Under the pieces are notes generated by a model, which saw nothing but the letters and a program-made list of their open reading frames with translations, was not told where the DNA came from and did not search any database. The translations under genes and the position numbers were made by a program. This document shows, one piece after another, positions 29,504 to 37,532 of a stretch of 64,000 nt of DNA. The stretch comes from Prescottella subtropica (GTDB lineage: Bacteria; Actinomycetota; Actinomycetes; Mycobacteriales; Mycobacteriaceae): contig NZ_SKCH01000001.1 in assembly GCF_005434945.1 (NCBI RefSeq), positions 461,440 through 525,439 on the forward strand. The letters are read 5' to 3'. Within the stretch, counting starts at the first letter, position 1. Every line of letters starts with the position of its first letter.

Positions 29504-30565
29504 ATGGATCTCGTGGCCGGTGCCGAACATTCGCCTGCGGAGGACCTCGACGTCGACGGGGTTCCGGTGCGACTGTCCAATCCCGACAAGGTCTACTACC
29601 CGAGGCTCGGGCCGGAGGGCGGCACCAAGCGGCACCTCGTCGAGTACTACCGTCGGGTCGCGACCGGTGGGCAGCTGCTGCGTGCGCTGCGAGACCGGCC
29701 CACCCATCTGCAGCGGTACCCGGACGGTGTCGAGGGCGAGGAGATCTACCAGAAGCGGGTACCGGCGAAACGGCCCGGGCATGTCGCGTCCTGTGCGGTC
29801 ACGTTCCCGTCCGGCCGCACCGCCGACGCGTTGCGGGTGCGGACCGCCGCCGACATCGTGTGGGCCGCGAACCTGGGGACGATCGCGTTCCATCCGTGGG
29901 AGGTGCGCTGCTCGGACGTCGAACATCCCGACGAGTTGCGTCTCGACTTCGATCCGCAGCCCGGCACCGACTTCGACGACGCCCGCCGTGTCGCGCTCGA
30001 CGTGACGGCGCCGCTGCTCGACGAACTCGGACTGATCGGGTTCCCCAAGACGTCCGGGGGACGCGGTCTGCACGTCTACATCCGGATCGAGCCGCGGTGG
30101 GACTTCACCGCGGTGCGCCGCGCCGGGATCGCGCTGTGCCGGGAGATCGCGCGACGCAGCGGTGACCGGGCGACGACCGCGTGGTGGAAGGAGCAACGTG
30201 GCCGGCGCATCTTCCTCGACTTCAACCAGAACGCCCGCGACCGGACGATCGCGTCCGCCTATTCGGCGCGCAACACCCCGATCGGGACGGTGTCGACGCC
30301 CGTGACGTGGGCGGAACTGGCCGCCGTCGAACCCGACGACTTCACGATCGCGACGGTGCCCGCGCTGCTCGCCGGACGCCCCGACCCGATGGCGCACCTC
30401 GACGACGTTGCGCACTCGCTCGACGTCCTGCTCGAGATGGCGGACCGGGACGCGGCCGCCGGGCTGGGCGATCTGCCGTATCCGCCGAACCATCCGAAGA
30501 TGCCGGGTGAACCCAAGCGGGTGCAGCCGAGCCGGGACCGGGACCGGGACACACCGTCGTCGTAA
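29504..30565 (+). CDS. LigD-type primase-polymerase (PolDom), stand-alone
   Basis: 353 residues. Archaeo-eukaryotic-primase-like polymerase domain of the kind found at the N-terminus of mycobacterial LigD and as separate PolD1/PolD2 proteins. Visible motifs: LDFDPQPGTDFDDAR (metal-binding Asp-x-Asp), SGGRGLHVYI (catalytic His), and WWKEQRGRRIFLDFNQNARDRT with an Asp for the metal site. It can add ribo- or deoxynucleotides at DNA ends or gaps, in end joining or gap repair. No ligase or nuclease domain is attached and no ku gene is in the window. ATG 29504 (MDLVAGAEHSP) is chosen because the longer frame overlaps corA. Confidence 0.88.
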   Translation: MDLVAGAEHSPAEDLDVDGVPVRLSNPDKVYYPRLGPEGGTKRHLVEYYRRVATGGQLLRALRDRPTHLQRYPDGVEGEEIYQKRVPAKRPGHVASCAVTFPSGRTADALRVRTAADIVWAANLGTIAFHPWEVRCSDVEHPDELRLDFDPQPGTDFDDARRVALDVTAPLLDELGLIGFPKTSGGRGLHVYIRIEPRWDFTAVRRAGIALCREIARRSGDRATTAWWKEQRGRRIFLDFNQNARDRTIASAYSARNTPIGTVSTPVTWAELAAVEPDDFTIATVPALLAGRPDPMAHLDDVAHSLDVLLEMADRDAAAGLGDLPYPPNHPKMPGEPKRVQPSRDRDRDTPSS

Positions 30566-30656
30566 GTCGCATCCGTCCGTTTCGCCCCGCCGCCGGCTCT
30601 TCCGCCCGTAGGCTGCGCCAATCACAATGGTGTGAGGTGCCGAATCGGAGGTCGCG

Positions 30657-31913
30657 ATGACGATCCAGGTCGACCGCGGAGAACGCGAACAGACGTCGAT
30701 GTCCCCGGACCCGTCCCCGGAGTCGCAACCGGAGTCGCAACCGGTGACCCGTCCCCGCACCGAGATGCTCGTCGATCCCCGGTTCCTGCCGCTCGCCGAC
30801 AAGTTCTTCTCGCTGTACCGGCAACCGAACCAGGGCGGCGGCGCGCTCGTCGCCTACGTGCACGGCGAGAAGGTCCTCGACATCTGGGCCGGCTACGCGG
30901 ACCGCGACCGGCGCTGGAACCACGACACGATCGCGCTGTCGTTCTCCACCGGCAAGGGCGTCGCCAGCACCATCGTCCACCGGCTCGCCGAACGCGGCAT
31001 CGTCGACTACGACGCCCCCGTCTCCGCCTACTGGCCCGAGTTCGCGGCTGCCGGCAAGGAGGCGATCACGCTCCGCGACGTCCTCACCCACCGCAGCGGC
31101 CTGCACAAGGTGCGCGGACTGGTGCCGGGACGGACCGGCCTGCTCGACTACGACGCCGTGATCGACGCGCTGGCCGCCGCCGCCCCGGACCGGCGCCGGC
31201 TACGCGGACCCGGCTACCACGCGGTCACGTTCGGGTGGCTCGTCGCCGAGACGGTGTCCCGGGCGACCGGGAAACCGTTCACCGACATCGTCCGCGAGGA
31301 GATCGCCGAACCGCTCGGCGCCGACGAGTTCTGGTACCGGGTGCCCGAGCCGCACAAGCCGCGGATCGCGAAACTGTTCCCGCACATCAACCCCGGCGGA
31401 CTCGACTGGCGGCTGACGTCGTCGGTGCTCGCGCACGCGGGCCCGCTGCGGGGGCTGGCGGAGGCCGCGATGCCCGACGGGTTCGACGAGCTGGTCCGCA
31501 ACCCGGCCGTCCACGACGCGGTCATGCCCGGCTGGAACGGCGTGTTCAGTGCCCGGTCGCTGGCCCGCATGTACGCGGCGATCGCGAACGGCGGCATCCT
31601 CGACGGCACCCGGTTCCTGCAGCCCGGGACCCTCGAGCAGTTGGGGGCGGTGCAGACCCGGGACCGCGACTACGTGCTCGGCATCAAACTCGGTTGGCGG
31701 CTCGGCTACCACCCGCCGCTGCTGGCGAGCCGCACCCAGCCCACCCGCGGTGTCGGGCACTACGGTGTCGGCGGTTCCGGCGCGTACGCCGACCCGGAGA
31801 CCGGACTGGCGCTCGCGTTCGTCACCAACCGGCTCGGCAACGCCGTCACCGCGCTCGGTGACCTGCGGCTGGCGCGGCTCGGGGCGGAGGCGCAGGCGAT
31901 CGTACGCACGTAA
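30657..31913 (+). CDS. Serine hydrolase of the beta-lactamase/class C-like esterase family
   Basis: 418 residues. Penicillin-binding-fold hydrolase with nucleophile motif S-x-x-K in SFSTGKG (about residues 102-108), the tyrosine motif in GPGYHAVTFGW, and VGHYGVGGSG near the C-terminus. Resembles mycobacterial LipD/LipE/LipL-type esterases rather than resistance beta-lactamases. No signal peptide is seen; the first 35 residues are polar and proline-rich. ATG preceded by GGAGG at good spacing; a TAGGCT -10-like element lies near 30609. Substrate unknown, probably a short-chain ester. Confidence 0.85.
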   Translation: MTIQVDRGEREQTSMSPDPSPESQPESQPVTRPRTEMLVDPRFLPLADKFFSLYRQPNQGGGALVAYVHGEKVLDIWAGYADRDRRWNHDTIALSFSTGKGVASTIVHRLAERGIVDYDAPVSAYWPEFAAAGKEAITLRDVLTHRSGLHKVRGLVPGRTGLLDYDAVIDALAAAAPDRRRLRGPGYHAVTFGWLVAETVSRATGKPFTDIVREEIAEPLGADEFWYRVPEPHKPRIAKLFPHINPGGLDWRLTSSVLAHAGPLRGLAEAAMPDGFDELVRNPAVHDAVMPGWNGVFSARSLARMYAAIANGGILDGTRFLQPGTLEQLGAVQTRDRDYVLGIKLGWRLGYHPPLLASRTQPTRGVGHYGVGGSGAYADPETGLALAFVTNRLGNAVTALGDLRLARLGAEAQAIVRT

Positions 31914-31940
31914 CGGTGCGACAGTGAGGGAGGTCGGAAG

Positions 31941-32144
31941 ATGAGCAACGTCTACCGGGTGATCAAGGTGGTCGGGTCGTCGACGGACGGTGTCGACGCG
32001 GCGATCGCCAACGCCATCAGCCGTGCGAGCGACACGATGCGCAACCTCGACTGGTTCGAGGTCGTCGAGACCCGCGGCCACATCGAGAACGGCGCCGTCG
32101 CCCACACCCAGGTGACCCTCGAGGTCGGATTCCGGCTGGACTAG
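31941..32144 (+). CDS. Dodecin (flavin-binding dodecamer)
   Basis: 67 residues: VYRVIKVVGSSTDGVDAAIANAISRAS, then NLDWFEVVETRGHIENG and VTLEVGFRLD at the end. This is the full dodecin pattern (short beta-alpha-beta-beta protein); the Trp in NLDWFEV stacks on the flavin or CoA ligand. It stores or buffers FMN/CoA in the cytoplasm. GGGAGG lies before the ATG. It is 27 bp after the serine hydrolase gene and ends 117 bp before fprB, so it probably shares the hydrolase transcript. Confidence 0.95.
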   Translation: MSNVYRVIKVVGSSTDGVDAAIANAISRASDTMRNLDWFEVVETRGHIENGAVAHTQVTLEVGFRLD

Positions 32145-32205
32145 GGCACAAGGTCCCGCCTCGGCGGTCGTGGTGTGCGGAACCTCGACCCGAATTGAAA
32201 CACGT

Positions 32206-32211
32206 TATAGT
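32206..32211 (+). promoter_or_regulatory. Predicted -10 element of the fprB promoter
   Basis: TATAGT, 50 bp before the fprB start, in an unusually AT-rich patch (ATTGAAACACGTTATAGT). No convincing -35 hexamer lies 17 bp upstream. A short palindrome GTTCGAGAAC (32214-32223) sits just after it, near the likely transcription start. Confidence 0.45.
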
Positions 32212-32261
32212 CTGTTCGAGAACGACAGTCTCGGTGGGGTACTCACAGGTAGGGAAGAACT

Positions 32262-33947
32262 GTGGCTTATGTGATTACGCAGGCGTGCTGCAACGACGCC
32301 TCGTGCGTGGACGTGTGTCCCGTCAACTGCATTCATCCGACACCGGACGAGCCGGAGTTCGCCACCACGGAGATGCTCTACATCGACCCGCAGACGTGCA
32401 TCGACTGCGGTGCGTGTGTCGACGAGTGCCCGGTGGACGCCATCTTCGGCGACAACGAACTGAGCGAGGCGCACGCCGTCTACGCCGACATCAACGCCGC
32501 CTACTTCGAGAAGCACCCGATCGGCGACGACTGGCCCGAACTGCCCGAGCCGCGGCACCTGCCCGCCGACCTCGGCACGCTGCGCGTCGCGATCGTCGGC
32601 TCCGGCCCGTCCGCGTGCTACGCCGCCCTCGAGCTGACGTCGCACCCGCGCGTCGAGGTCGACATGTTCGACCGTCTGCCCACCCCGTACGGCCTGGTCC
32701 GTGCCGGCGTCGCCCCCGACCACGGCGGCACCAAGGCGGTCACCGACGTCTTCCGGTCGGCGCTGAGCAAGCGGTCCGTGCAGTGCCACTTCAACGTCGA
32801 GGTCGGCAAGCACGTCGACCACGACGAACTGCTCGAGCACCACCATGCCGTGATCTACGCCGTCGGCGCCGCGAGCGACCGCCGTCTCGGTGTCCCCGGC
32901 GAGGACCTGCCCGGCAGCCATGCCGCCACCGAGTTCGTCGCCTGGTACAACGGGCACCCCGACTACGCCGACCGCAGCTTCGACCTGTCCGGGGAGCGGG
33001 CCGTCATCATCGGCAACGGCAACGTCGCCCTCGACGTGGCCCGCGCCCTCGTCCTCGATCCCGACGAGCTCGCCAAGACCGACATGGCCGAGCATGCCGT
33101 CGAAGCGTTGCGCCGCAGCAACATCCGCGAGGTCGTCCTCGTCGGACGCCGCGGCCCCGCGCAGGCCGCGTACACCAACCCCGAACTCATCGCGCTCGGT
33201 CAGCTCGCCGACGTCGACATCGTCGTCGACCCCGACGAGGTCGTCCTCGACTCCGTGAGCCGCGCCTGGATCGACGGGTCCGACTCCGAGGCGTCCGAGA
33301 AGCTCAAGGTCCGCCAGGTCGAGGAATTCGCCAAGCGCACCGCCACCGACGGCCGCAAGCGGATCGTGCTGCGCTACCTGGCGTCGCCCGAGGAGATCGT
33401 CGGCACCGACCGTGTCGAAGGCGTCCGTCTGGTCCGCAACGAACTCGTCGCCGACGAGTCCGGGAAGCTGAACGCCCACGCCACCGACCGCACCGACACC
33501 GTCGAGACCGGCCTGGTACTGCGCTCCATCGGCTACAAGGGCCTGCCCGTCGCCGGTCTGCCGTTCGACGACCGACGCGGCGTCGTCCCCAACGAGAACG
33601 GCCGCGTCCTCGACCCCGAGACCGGTACCCCGGTGTCCGGCGTCTACGTCGCCGGCTGGATCAAACGCGGCCCCAGCGGCGTCATCGGCACCAACAAGCA
33701 CTGCTCGGCCGCGACGGTCGACCTGCTGCTGTCCGACTTCGTGAACGGCATGCTCGCGCAGCCCACCGGCGACCGGGAGAAGCTGACGGCACTGGTCGGG
33801 GAGCGGCAGCCCGACACCATCGACTTCCAGGGCTGGCAGCGCATCGACAAGCACGAGCGTGCACTCGGCACCGAGAACGGACGCTCCCGCACCAAGCTCG
33901 TCGACCTCCGATCGATGCTCGACGCCGCCCGCGCCGACGAGAGCTGA
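32262..33947 (+). CDS. fprB: FprB: ferredoxin fused to ferredoxin-NADP reductase
   Basis: 561 residues. The N-terminal 100 residues form a ferredoxin with two cysteine clusters (CNDASCVDVCPVNC and CIDCGACVDECP). The rest is an adrenodoxin-reductase-like FAD/NADPH module: FAD motif VAIVGSGPSACYAA (about 107-120), LPTPYGLVRAGVAPDH, and NADPH motif IIGNGNVALDVARAL. It passes electrons between NADPH and iron-sulfur or P450 partners in the cytoplasm, as mycobacterial FprB does. Starts at GTG (GTGGCTTATG) behind AGGGAAG. Followed after 25 bp by a strong hairpin. Confidence 0.95.
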   Translation: MAYVITQACCNDASCVDVCPVNCIHPTPDEPEFATTEMLYIDPQTCIDCGACVDECPVDAIFGDNELSEAHAVYADINAAYFEKHPIGDDWPELPEPRHLPADLGTLRVAIVGSGPSACYAALELTSHPRVEVDMFDRLPTPYGLVRAGVAPDHGGTKAVTDVFRSALSKRSVQCHFNVEVGKHVDHDELLEHHHAVIYAVGAASDRRLGVPGEDLPGSHAATEFVAWYNGHPDYADRSFDLSGERAVIIGNGNVALDVARALVLDPDELAKTDMAEHAVEALRRSNIREVVLVGRRGPAQAAYTNPELIALGQLADVDIVVDPDEVVLDSVSRAWIDGSDSEASEKLKVRQVEEFAKRTATDGRKRIVLRYLASPEEIVGTDRVEGVRLVRNELVADESGKLNAHATDRTDTVETGLVLRSIGYKGLPVAGLPFDDRRGVVPNENGRVLDPETGTPVSGVYVAGWIKRGPSGVIGTNKHCSAATVDLLLSDFVNGMLAQPTGDREKLTALVGERQPDTIDFQGWQRIDKHERALGTENGRSRTKLVDLRSMLDAARADES

Positions 33948-33971
33948 CCCCTTCCCCGCACACGGTTGTGC

Positions 33972-34015
33972 AACGAGCGCCCGGTATGACTCAATGGTTG
34001 TACCGGGCGCTCGTT
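33972..34015 (+). terminator. Long-stem hairpin after fprB
   Basis: AACGAGCGCCCGGTA (33972-33986) and TACCGGGCGCTCGTT (34001-34015) form a perfect 15-bp stem with a 14-nt loop, 25 nt after the fprB stop. No T-run follows. Probably a terminator of the U-poor kind common in actinomycetes. Confidence 0.65.
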
Positions 34016-34045
34016 CGTGCCCGGTCGCCGAGCGAAGGGGTCGTC

Positions 34046-35014
34046 ATGACCGGGACATCACGTCGGAGATTTCGCAGTGTCGCCGCCGTCGTGGTGAGCG
34101 CCGCGGCCGCAGGCGCGATGCTGTCCGCGCCGGCGCAGGCCGCGCCACTGTTCCCGGGCGGCCCGGAAATCCAGTTGCCGCAACTTCCGGCACTGCCCGG
34201 CGTACCCACACCGCTGCTGCAACTGCCCGAGGGTTTCGAACTGCCGCCGCAGGTACAGGCGCTGCTGCCGGTCGGATCGGTCGCCCCGGCCACACCGCCG
34301 CTCGGCCCCGCGAACTTCTCGGCACCGTCGATCGACCCGGCCCCCGGCGAGGTCGTCGGGGTCGCGCAACCGATCATCATCCGGTTCGCCGAAGCGATCG
34401 GGGACCGCGCCGTCGCCGAACGCGCCATCCGCGTCACCGCCGGCACCGTTGTCGAGGGCTCCTTCTACTGGATCAACGACCGTCAGGTCCGGTGGAAGCC
34501 GAACCAGTTCTGGCCCGCGAACATCCCGGTCACCGTCGACGCCGGCGACTCGCACTCCACATTCTCGATCGGCGACGCACTCGTCACCGTCGCCGACGAC
34601 ATCACCAAACAGATCACCGTCACCCGCAACGGTGAGGTCGTCAAGACCATGCCGACATCGTTCGGCAAACCCGGCCACGAAACCCCCAACGGCACCTACA
34701 TCGTGGGCGAGCAGTTCCGCGACATGTACATGGACTCGTCCACCTACGGCGTCCCCATCGACAGCCCCGAGGGCTACCGCACCTACGTCGAATACGCCAC
34801 CCGCATCTCCTACAGCGGCATCTTCGTCCACGCCGCCCCCTGGTCCGTGAACGACCAGGGCCACCGCAACGTCAGCCACGGCTGCCTCAACGTCAGCACC
34901 GACGACGGCCGCTGGTTCTACGAGAACGCCCGCAAGGGCGACCCGGTGATCGTCCAGAACACCGCCACCGGAACCCTCAGCGGCGCCGACGGCCTGGGCG
35001 ACTGGAACCGCTGA
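34046..35014 (+). CDS. Secreted L,D-transpeptidase (YkuD domain)
   Basis: 322 residues. N-terminal signal peptide (RRRFRSVAAVVVSAAAAGAMLSAPAQAA, cleavage near residue 33), a Pro/Leu-rich linker, an Ig-like domain (about 95-175) and a YkuD catalytic domain (about 180-305) with IFVHAAPWS and the catalytic motif SHGCLNVS. It would make 3-3 cross-links in peptidoglycan outside the membrane, as mycobacterial Ldt enzymes do. ATG behind GAAGGGG; a longer frame in phase runs through fprB and is a shadow. Its stop codon directly abuts the first of two identical palindromic repeats. Confidence 0.93.
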   Translation: MTGTSRRRFRSVAAVVVSAAAAGAMLSAPAQAAPLFPGGPEIQLPQLPALPGVPTPLLQLPEGFELPPQVQALLPVGSVAPATPPLGPANFSAPSIDPAPGEVVGVAQPIIIRFAEAIGDRAVAERAIRVTAGTVVEGSFYWINDRQVRWKPNQFWPANIPVTVDAGDSHSTFSIGDALVTVADDITKQITVTRNGEVVKTMPTSFGKPGHETPNGTYIVGEQFRDMYMDSSTYGVPIDSPEGYRTYVEYATRISYSGIFVHAAPWSVNDQGHRNVSHGCLNVSTDDGRWFYENARKGDPVIVQNTATGTLSGADGLGDWNR

Positions 35015-35015
35015 C

Positions 35016-35061
35016 CGCTGTGCGCCTTTTTGGTAGCTGCAACTACCGAAAAGGCGCACAG
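35016..35061. repeat. Palindromic intergenic repeat, copy 1
   Basis: Arms CTGTGCGCCTTTTTGGTAG (35018-35036) and CTACCGAAAAGGCGCACAG (35043-35061), 19 bp with one G-T pair, 6-nt loop. Begins directly after the TGA of the L,D-transpeptidase gene. The same arms recur at 35408-35451. The T-run lies inside the stem, so it is not a standard intrinsic terminator, though it may stop transcription both ways. Confidence 0.85.
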
Positions 35062-35077
35062 TTGCAATAGTGATGCC

Positions 35078-35404
35078 ATGACCGTCACCCGTTCGATCCT
35101 GCTGTTCGCCCTGGCCGCACTGTTCGAGATCGGTGGCGCCTGGCTCGTGTGGCAGGGCGTCCGTGAGCAGCGAGGCTGGCTGTGGATCGGCGCCGGCATG
35201 ATCGCCCTCGGCGTCTACGGCCTCGTCGCCACCCTGCAACCCGACGCCGACTTCGGACGCATCCTCGCTGCATACGGTGGTGTGTTCGTGGCCGGTTCAC
35301 TGCTGTGGGCCGTCGTCGTCGACGGATTCCGACCCGACCGTTACGACATCACCGGCGCCCTGATCTGCCTCGTCGGCGTCGCCGTCATCATGTACGCCCG
35401 GTAA
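35078..35404 (+). CDS. YnfA/UPF0060 family small membrane protein
   Basis: 108 residues, the usual length for the family, with four hydrophobic helices: about 4-22, 31-50, 61-79 and 88-106. Signature elements [13 protein letters not shown] and [12 protein letters not shown] are seen. Small-multidrug-resistance-like inner-membrane protein; its transport role is poorly defined. ATG 35078 is chosen because the longer frame begins inside the palindromic repeat. The gene sits alone between two copies of that repeat and ends by TAA directly at the second copy. Confidence 0.9.
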   Translation: MTVTRSILLFALAALFEIGGAWLVWQGVREQRGWLWIGAGMIALGVYGLVATLQPDADFGRILAAYGGVFVAGSLLWAVVVDGFRPDRYDITGALICLVGVAVIMYAR

Positions 35405-35405
35405 C

Positions 35406-35451
35406 CGCTGTGCGCCTTTTTGGTAGTAGCAGCTACCAAAAAGGCGCACAG
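35406..35451. repeat. Palindromic intergenic repeat, copy 2
   Basis: Perfect 19-bp arms CTGTGCGCCTTTTTGGTAG (35408-35426) and CTACCAAAAAGGCGCACAG (35433-35451) around TAGCAG. Begins directly after the TAA of the YnfA gene and ends 11 bp before the convergent zmp1 stop. Only the loop and one arm base differ from copy 1. Confidence 0.85.
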
Positions 35452-35462
35452 GTGCGGAGCGC

Positions 35463-37421
35463 CTACCAGATCTTGACGCGCTTGTCCGGCTCCAGGTAGA
35501 GGGCGTCACCGGGTGTGACGTCGAATGCTTCGTGGAAGCTGTCGAGGTTGCGGACGACGCCGTTGCAGCGGAACTCGGGCGGCGAATGCGGGTCGACGGC
35601 GAGGCGTCGTAGGGCTTCTTCGTTGCGTGCCTTGGTGCGCCACACCTGCGCCCAGCCGAAGAACACTCGCTGTAGCCCGGTCAGTTCGTCGAGTGTGGGG
35701 GCGTCGGCGCCGTCGAGTGCGATCCGGTACGCCGCGAGGGCAATCGACAGGCCGCCGAGATCGCCGATGTTCTCGCCGATCGTGAACTCGCCGTTGACGG
35801 TGTGGCCGGGCAGATCCTGGGGCTCGAACTCGTTGTACTGCTCGATCAATGCGGTGGTGCGCTTGCCGAATTCGGTGCGGTCGTCGTCGGTCCACCAGTC
35901 GACCATGTTGCCGTCGCCGTCGTACTTGGCGCCCTGATCGTCGAAGCCGTGCCCGATCTCGTGGCCGATCACCGCGCCGATACCGCCGTAGTTGGCGGCG
36001 TCGTCGGCGTCGGCGTCGAAGAACGGCGGCTGCAGAATCGCTGCGGGGAACACGATTTCGTTCATTCCCGGGTTGTAGTAGGCGTTGACGGTCTGCGGCG
36101 TCATGAACCATTCGTCGCGGTCGACGGGGCCGCCGAGCTTCGCGATGTCGCGGTCGTGGTCGGCGGCGTACCCGCTGCGGTAGTTGCCCACCAGATCCGA
36201 CGCGTCGACCTCGACGGCCGAGTAGTCCCGCCACACGTCCGGGTAGCCGATCTTCGGGGTGAACTTCTCGAGCTTCGCGAGCGCCGCCTGCCGGGTCGCC
36301 GGGCTCATCCACTCGAGGTCGGAGATGTTGCGGCGGTACGCCTCCTGCAGGTTCGCGACCAACTCCTGCATGCGTGCCTTCGACTCCGGCGGGAAATGTC
36401 GCTCGACGTACAGCTTGCCGACGGCCTCACCGAGCAGATCCTGCACCAGCGAGACACCGCGCTTCCAGCGCTCCCGGTTCTCCTGCGTCCCGGACAGGGT
36501 GGTGCCGTAGAACGCGAAATCCTCCGCGACGAGGGCCTCCGTCAGGTACGGGGCCCGCGAGTGCAGGATCCGCCACGTGGCCCACGCCTTCCAATCCTCG
36601 AGCGGCCGCGACGTCCACAGCTCGGTGAACGTCGCGACGAAACTCGGCTGCCGCACCACGATCTCGGCGAGCTGCTCCGCGGTGACCTGCAAGCCGGACA
36701 TCCATGCGGCCCAGTCGAATCCGCCGTGCTCACCGGTCAGATCGCCGAGAGTGACCAGGTTGTAGCTCAGCTCCGCGTCCCGGCGCTTGACGACGTCCCA
36801 GTGCCCGGCCGCGATCGCCGTCTCGAGGTCGAACACGCGCTGCGCGTCGTACCCGATACCGGCGAGCGCGAACATCTTCCCGATGTGCGCGACGTACGCG
36901 TCCCGGATCTCGGCGTGGCCCTCCTCGCGGTAGTAGGACTCGTCGGGCAGGCCGATCCCGGACTGCGTGACGTGCACCAGGTACCGCGACGAATCCTTGG
37001 CGTCGGTGTCGACGTACTGCCCGATCGCGCCGCCGACACCGGTGCGCTGCAGGCGTCCGACGATCCCGGCCAGCTCCGACAGGTCCGCCGCGTCCGCGAC
37101 CGCCGCGAGTTCCTCGGCGATCGGGGACAGCCCGGCCGCTTCGACCGCGTCCGCGGCCATGAAACTCGAGTACAGGTCACCGATCTTCTGCGCGTCGGAG
37201 CCGTGCGCAGCCTCGGACGCCGACGCCTCCTGGATCAGCGTCTTCACGTCCTCCTCGGCCCGGTCGTACAGGGTGCGGAAGGCGCCGTCCACCGCGCGGT
37301 CGGCGGGGATCTCGTAGTCGTCCAGCCACGTGCCGTTGACGTGCACGAACAGGTCGTCCTGCGGGCGGGTACCCGCGTCGATGTGGGTGAGGTCGATACC
37401 GGAGCGAGTCATGCGCTCCAT
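35463..37421 (-). CDS. zmp1: M13-family zinc metalloprotease (Zmp1/neprilysin-like)
   Basis: 652 residues. Zinc motif HExxH in GHEIGHGFDDQGAKYDGDG, third ligand in ENIGDLGG, substrate-binding NAYYNPGMNEIVFPAAILQPPFF, and the family C-terminus (FRCNGVVRNLDSFHEAFDV...VKIW). It aligns by memory nearly end to end with M. tuberculosis Zmp1 (Rv0198c, 663 residues), an endopeptidase involved in host interaction. No signal peptide, as in Zmp1. ATG 37421 is used; ATG 37412 (MTRSGIDLTHID) matches the mycobacterial start better and has GGAG before it. Converges on the YnfA gene. Confidence 0.95.
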   Translation of the reverse strand: MERMTRSGIDLTHIDAGTRPQDDLFVHVNGTWLDDYEIPADRAVDGAFRTLYDRAEEDVKTLIQEASASEAAHGSDAQKIGDLYSSFMAADAVEAAGLSPIAEELAAVADAADLSELAGIVGRLQRTGVGGAIGQYVDTDAKDSSRYLVHVTQSGIGLPDESYYREEGHAEIRDAYVAHIGKMFALAGIGYDAQRVFDLETAIAAGHWDVVKRRDAELSYNLVTLGDLTGEHGGFDWAAWMSGLQVTAEQLAEIVVRQPSFVATFTELWTSRPLEDWKAWATWRILHSRAPYLTEALVAEDFAFYGTTLSGTQENRERWKRGVSLVQDLLGEAVGKLYVERHFPPESKARMQELVANLQEAYRRNISDLEWMSPATRQAALAKLEKFTPKIGYPDVWRDYSAVEVDASDLVGNYRSGYAADHDRDIAKLGGPVDRDEWFMTPQTVNAYYNPGMNEIVFPAAILQPPFFDADADDAANYGGIGAVIGHEIGHGFDDQGAKYDGDGNMVDWWTDDDRTEFGKRTTALIEQYNEFEPQDLPGHTVNGEFTIGENIGDLGGLSIALAAYRIALDGADAPTLDELTGLQRVFFGWAQVWRTKARNEEALRRLAVDPHSPPEFRCNGVVRNLDSFHEAFDVTPGDALYLEPDKRVKIW

Positions 37422-37456
37422 CTTGGCATCGAGTGTGCCGTCACGGGTCCCTCCGC

Positions 37457-37515
37457 CCGTGGCCGAATGTCACACACGTTCAGTTCGACTGGACCGATGT
37501 GACATTCGGCCACGG
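37457..37515 (-). terminator. 18-bp-stem palindrome between the dioxygenase-like gene and zmp1
   Basis: CCGTGGCCGAATGTCACA (37457-37474) is perfectly complementary to the segment at 37498-37515, with a 23-nt spacer. It starts 17 nt after the stop of the dioxygenase-like gene and ends 36 nt before zmp1. Most likely a terminator; the TGTGACATTCGGC half-sites could also bind a dimeric regulator. Confidence 0.5.
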
Positions 37516-37532
37516 AAAAGGGGAGGGAACGG

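Noticed and set aside
32214..32223. GTTCGAGAAC as a LexA or metal-regulator site
   Set aside because: Order of half-sites is reversed relative to SOS boxes and no known consensus fits.
32195..34045. L,D-transpeptidase frame extended upstream through fprB
   Set aside because: The frame is out of phase with fprB, low in protein-like features, and ATG 34046 has a ribosome-binding site and a signal peptide.
35030..35077. Longer start for the YnfA protein
   Set aside because: It would begin inside the palindromic repeat and add residues absent from the family.
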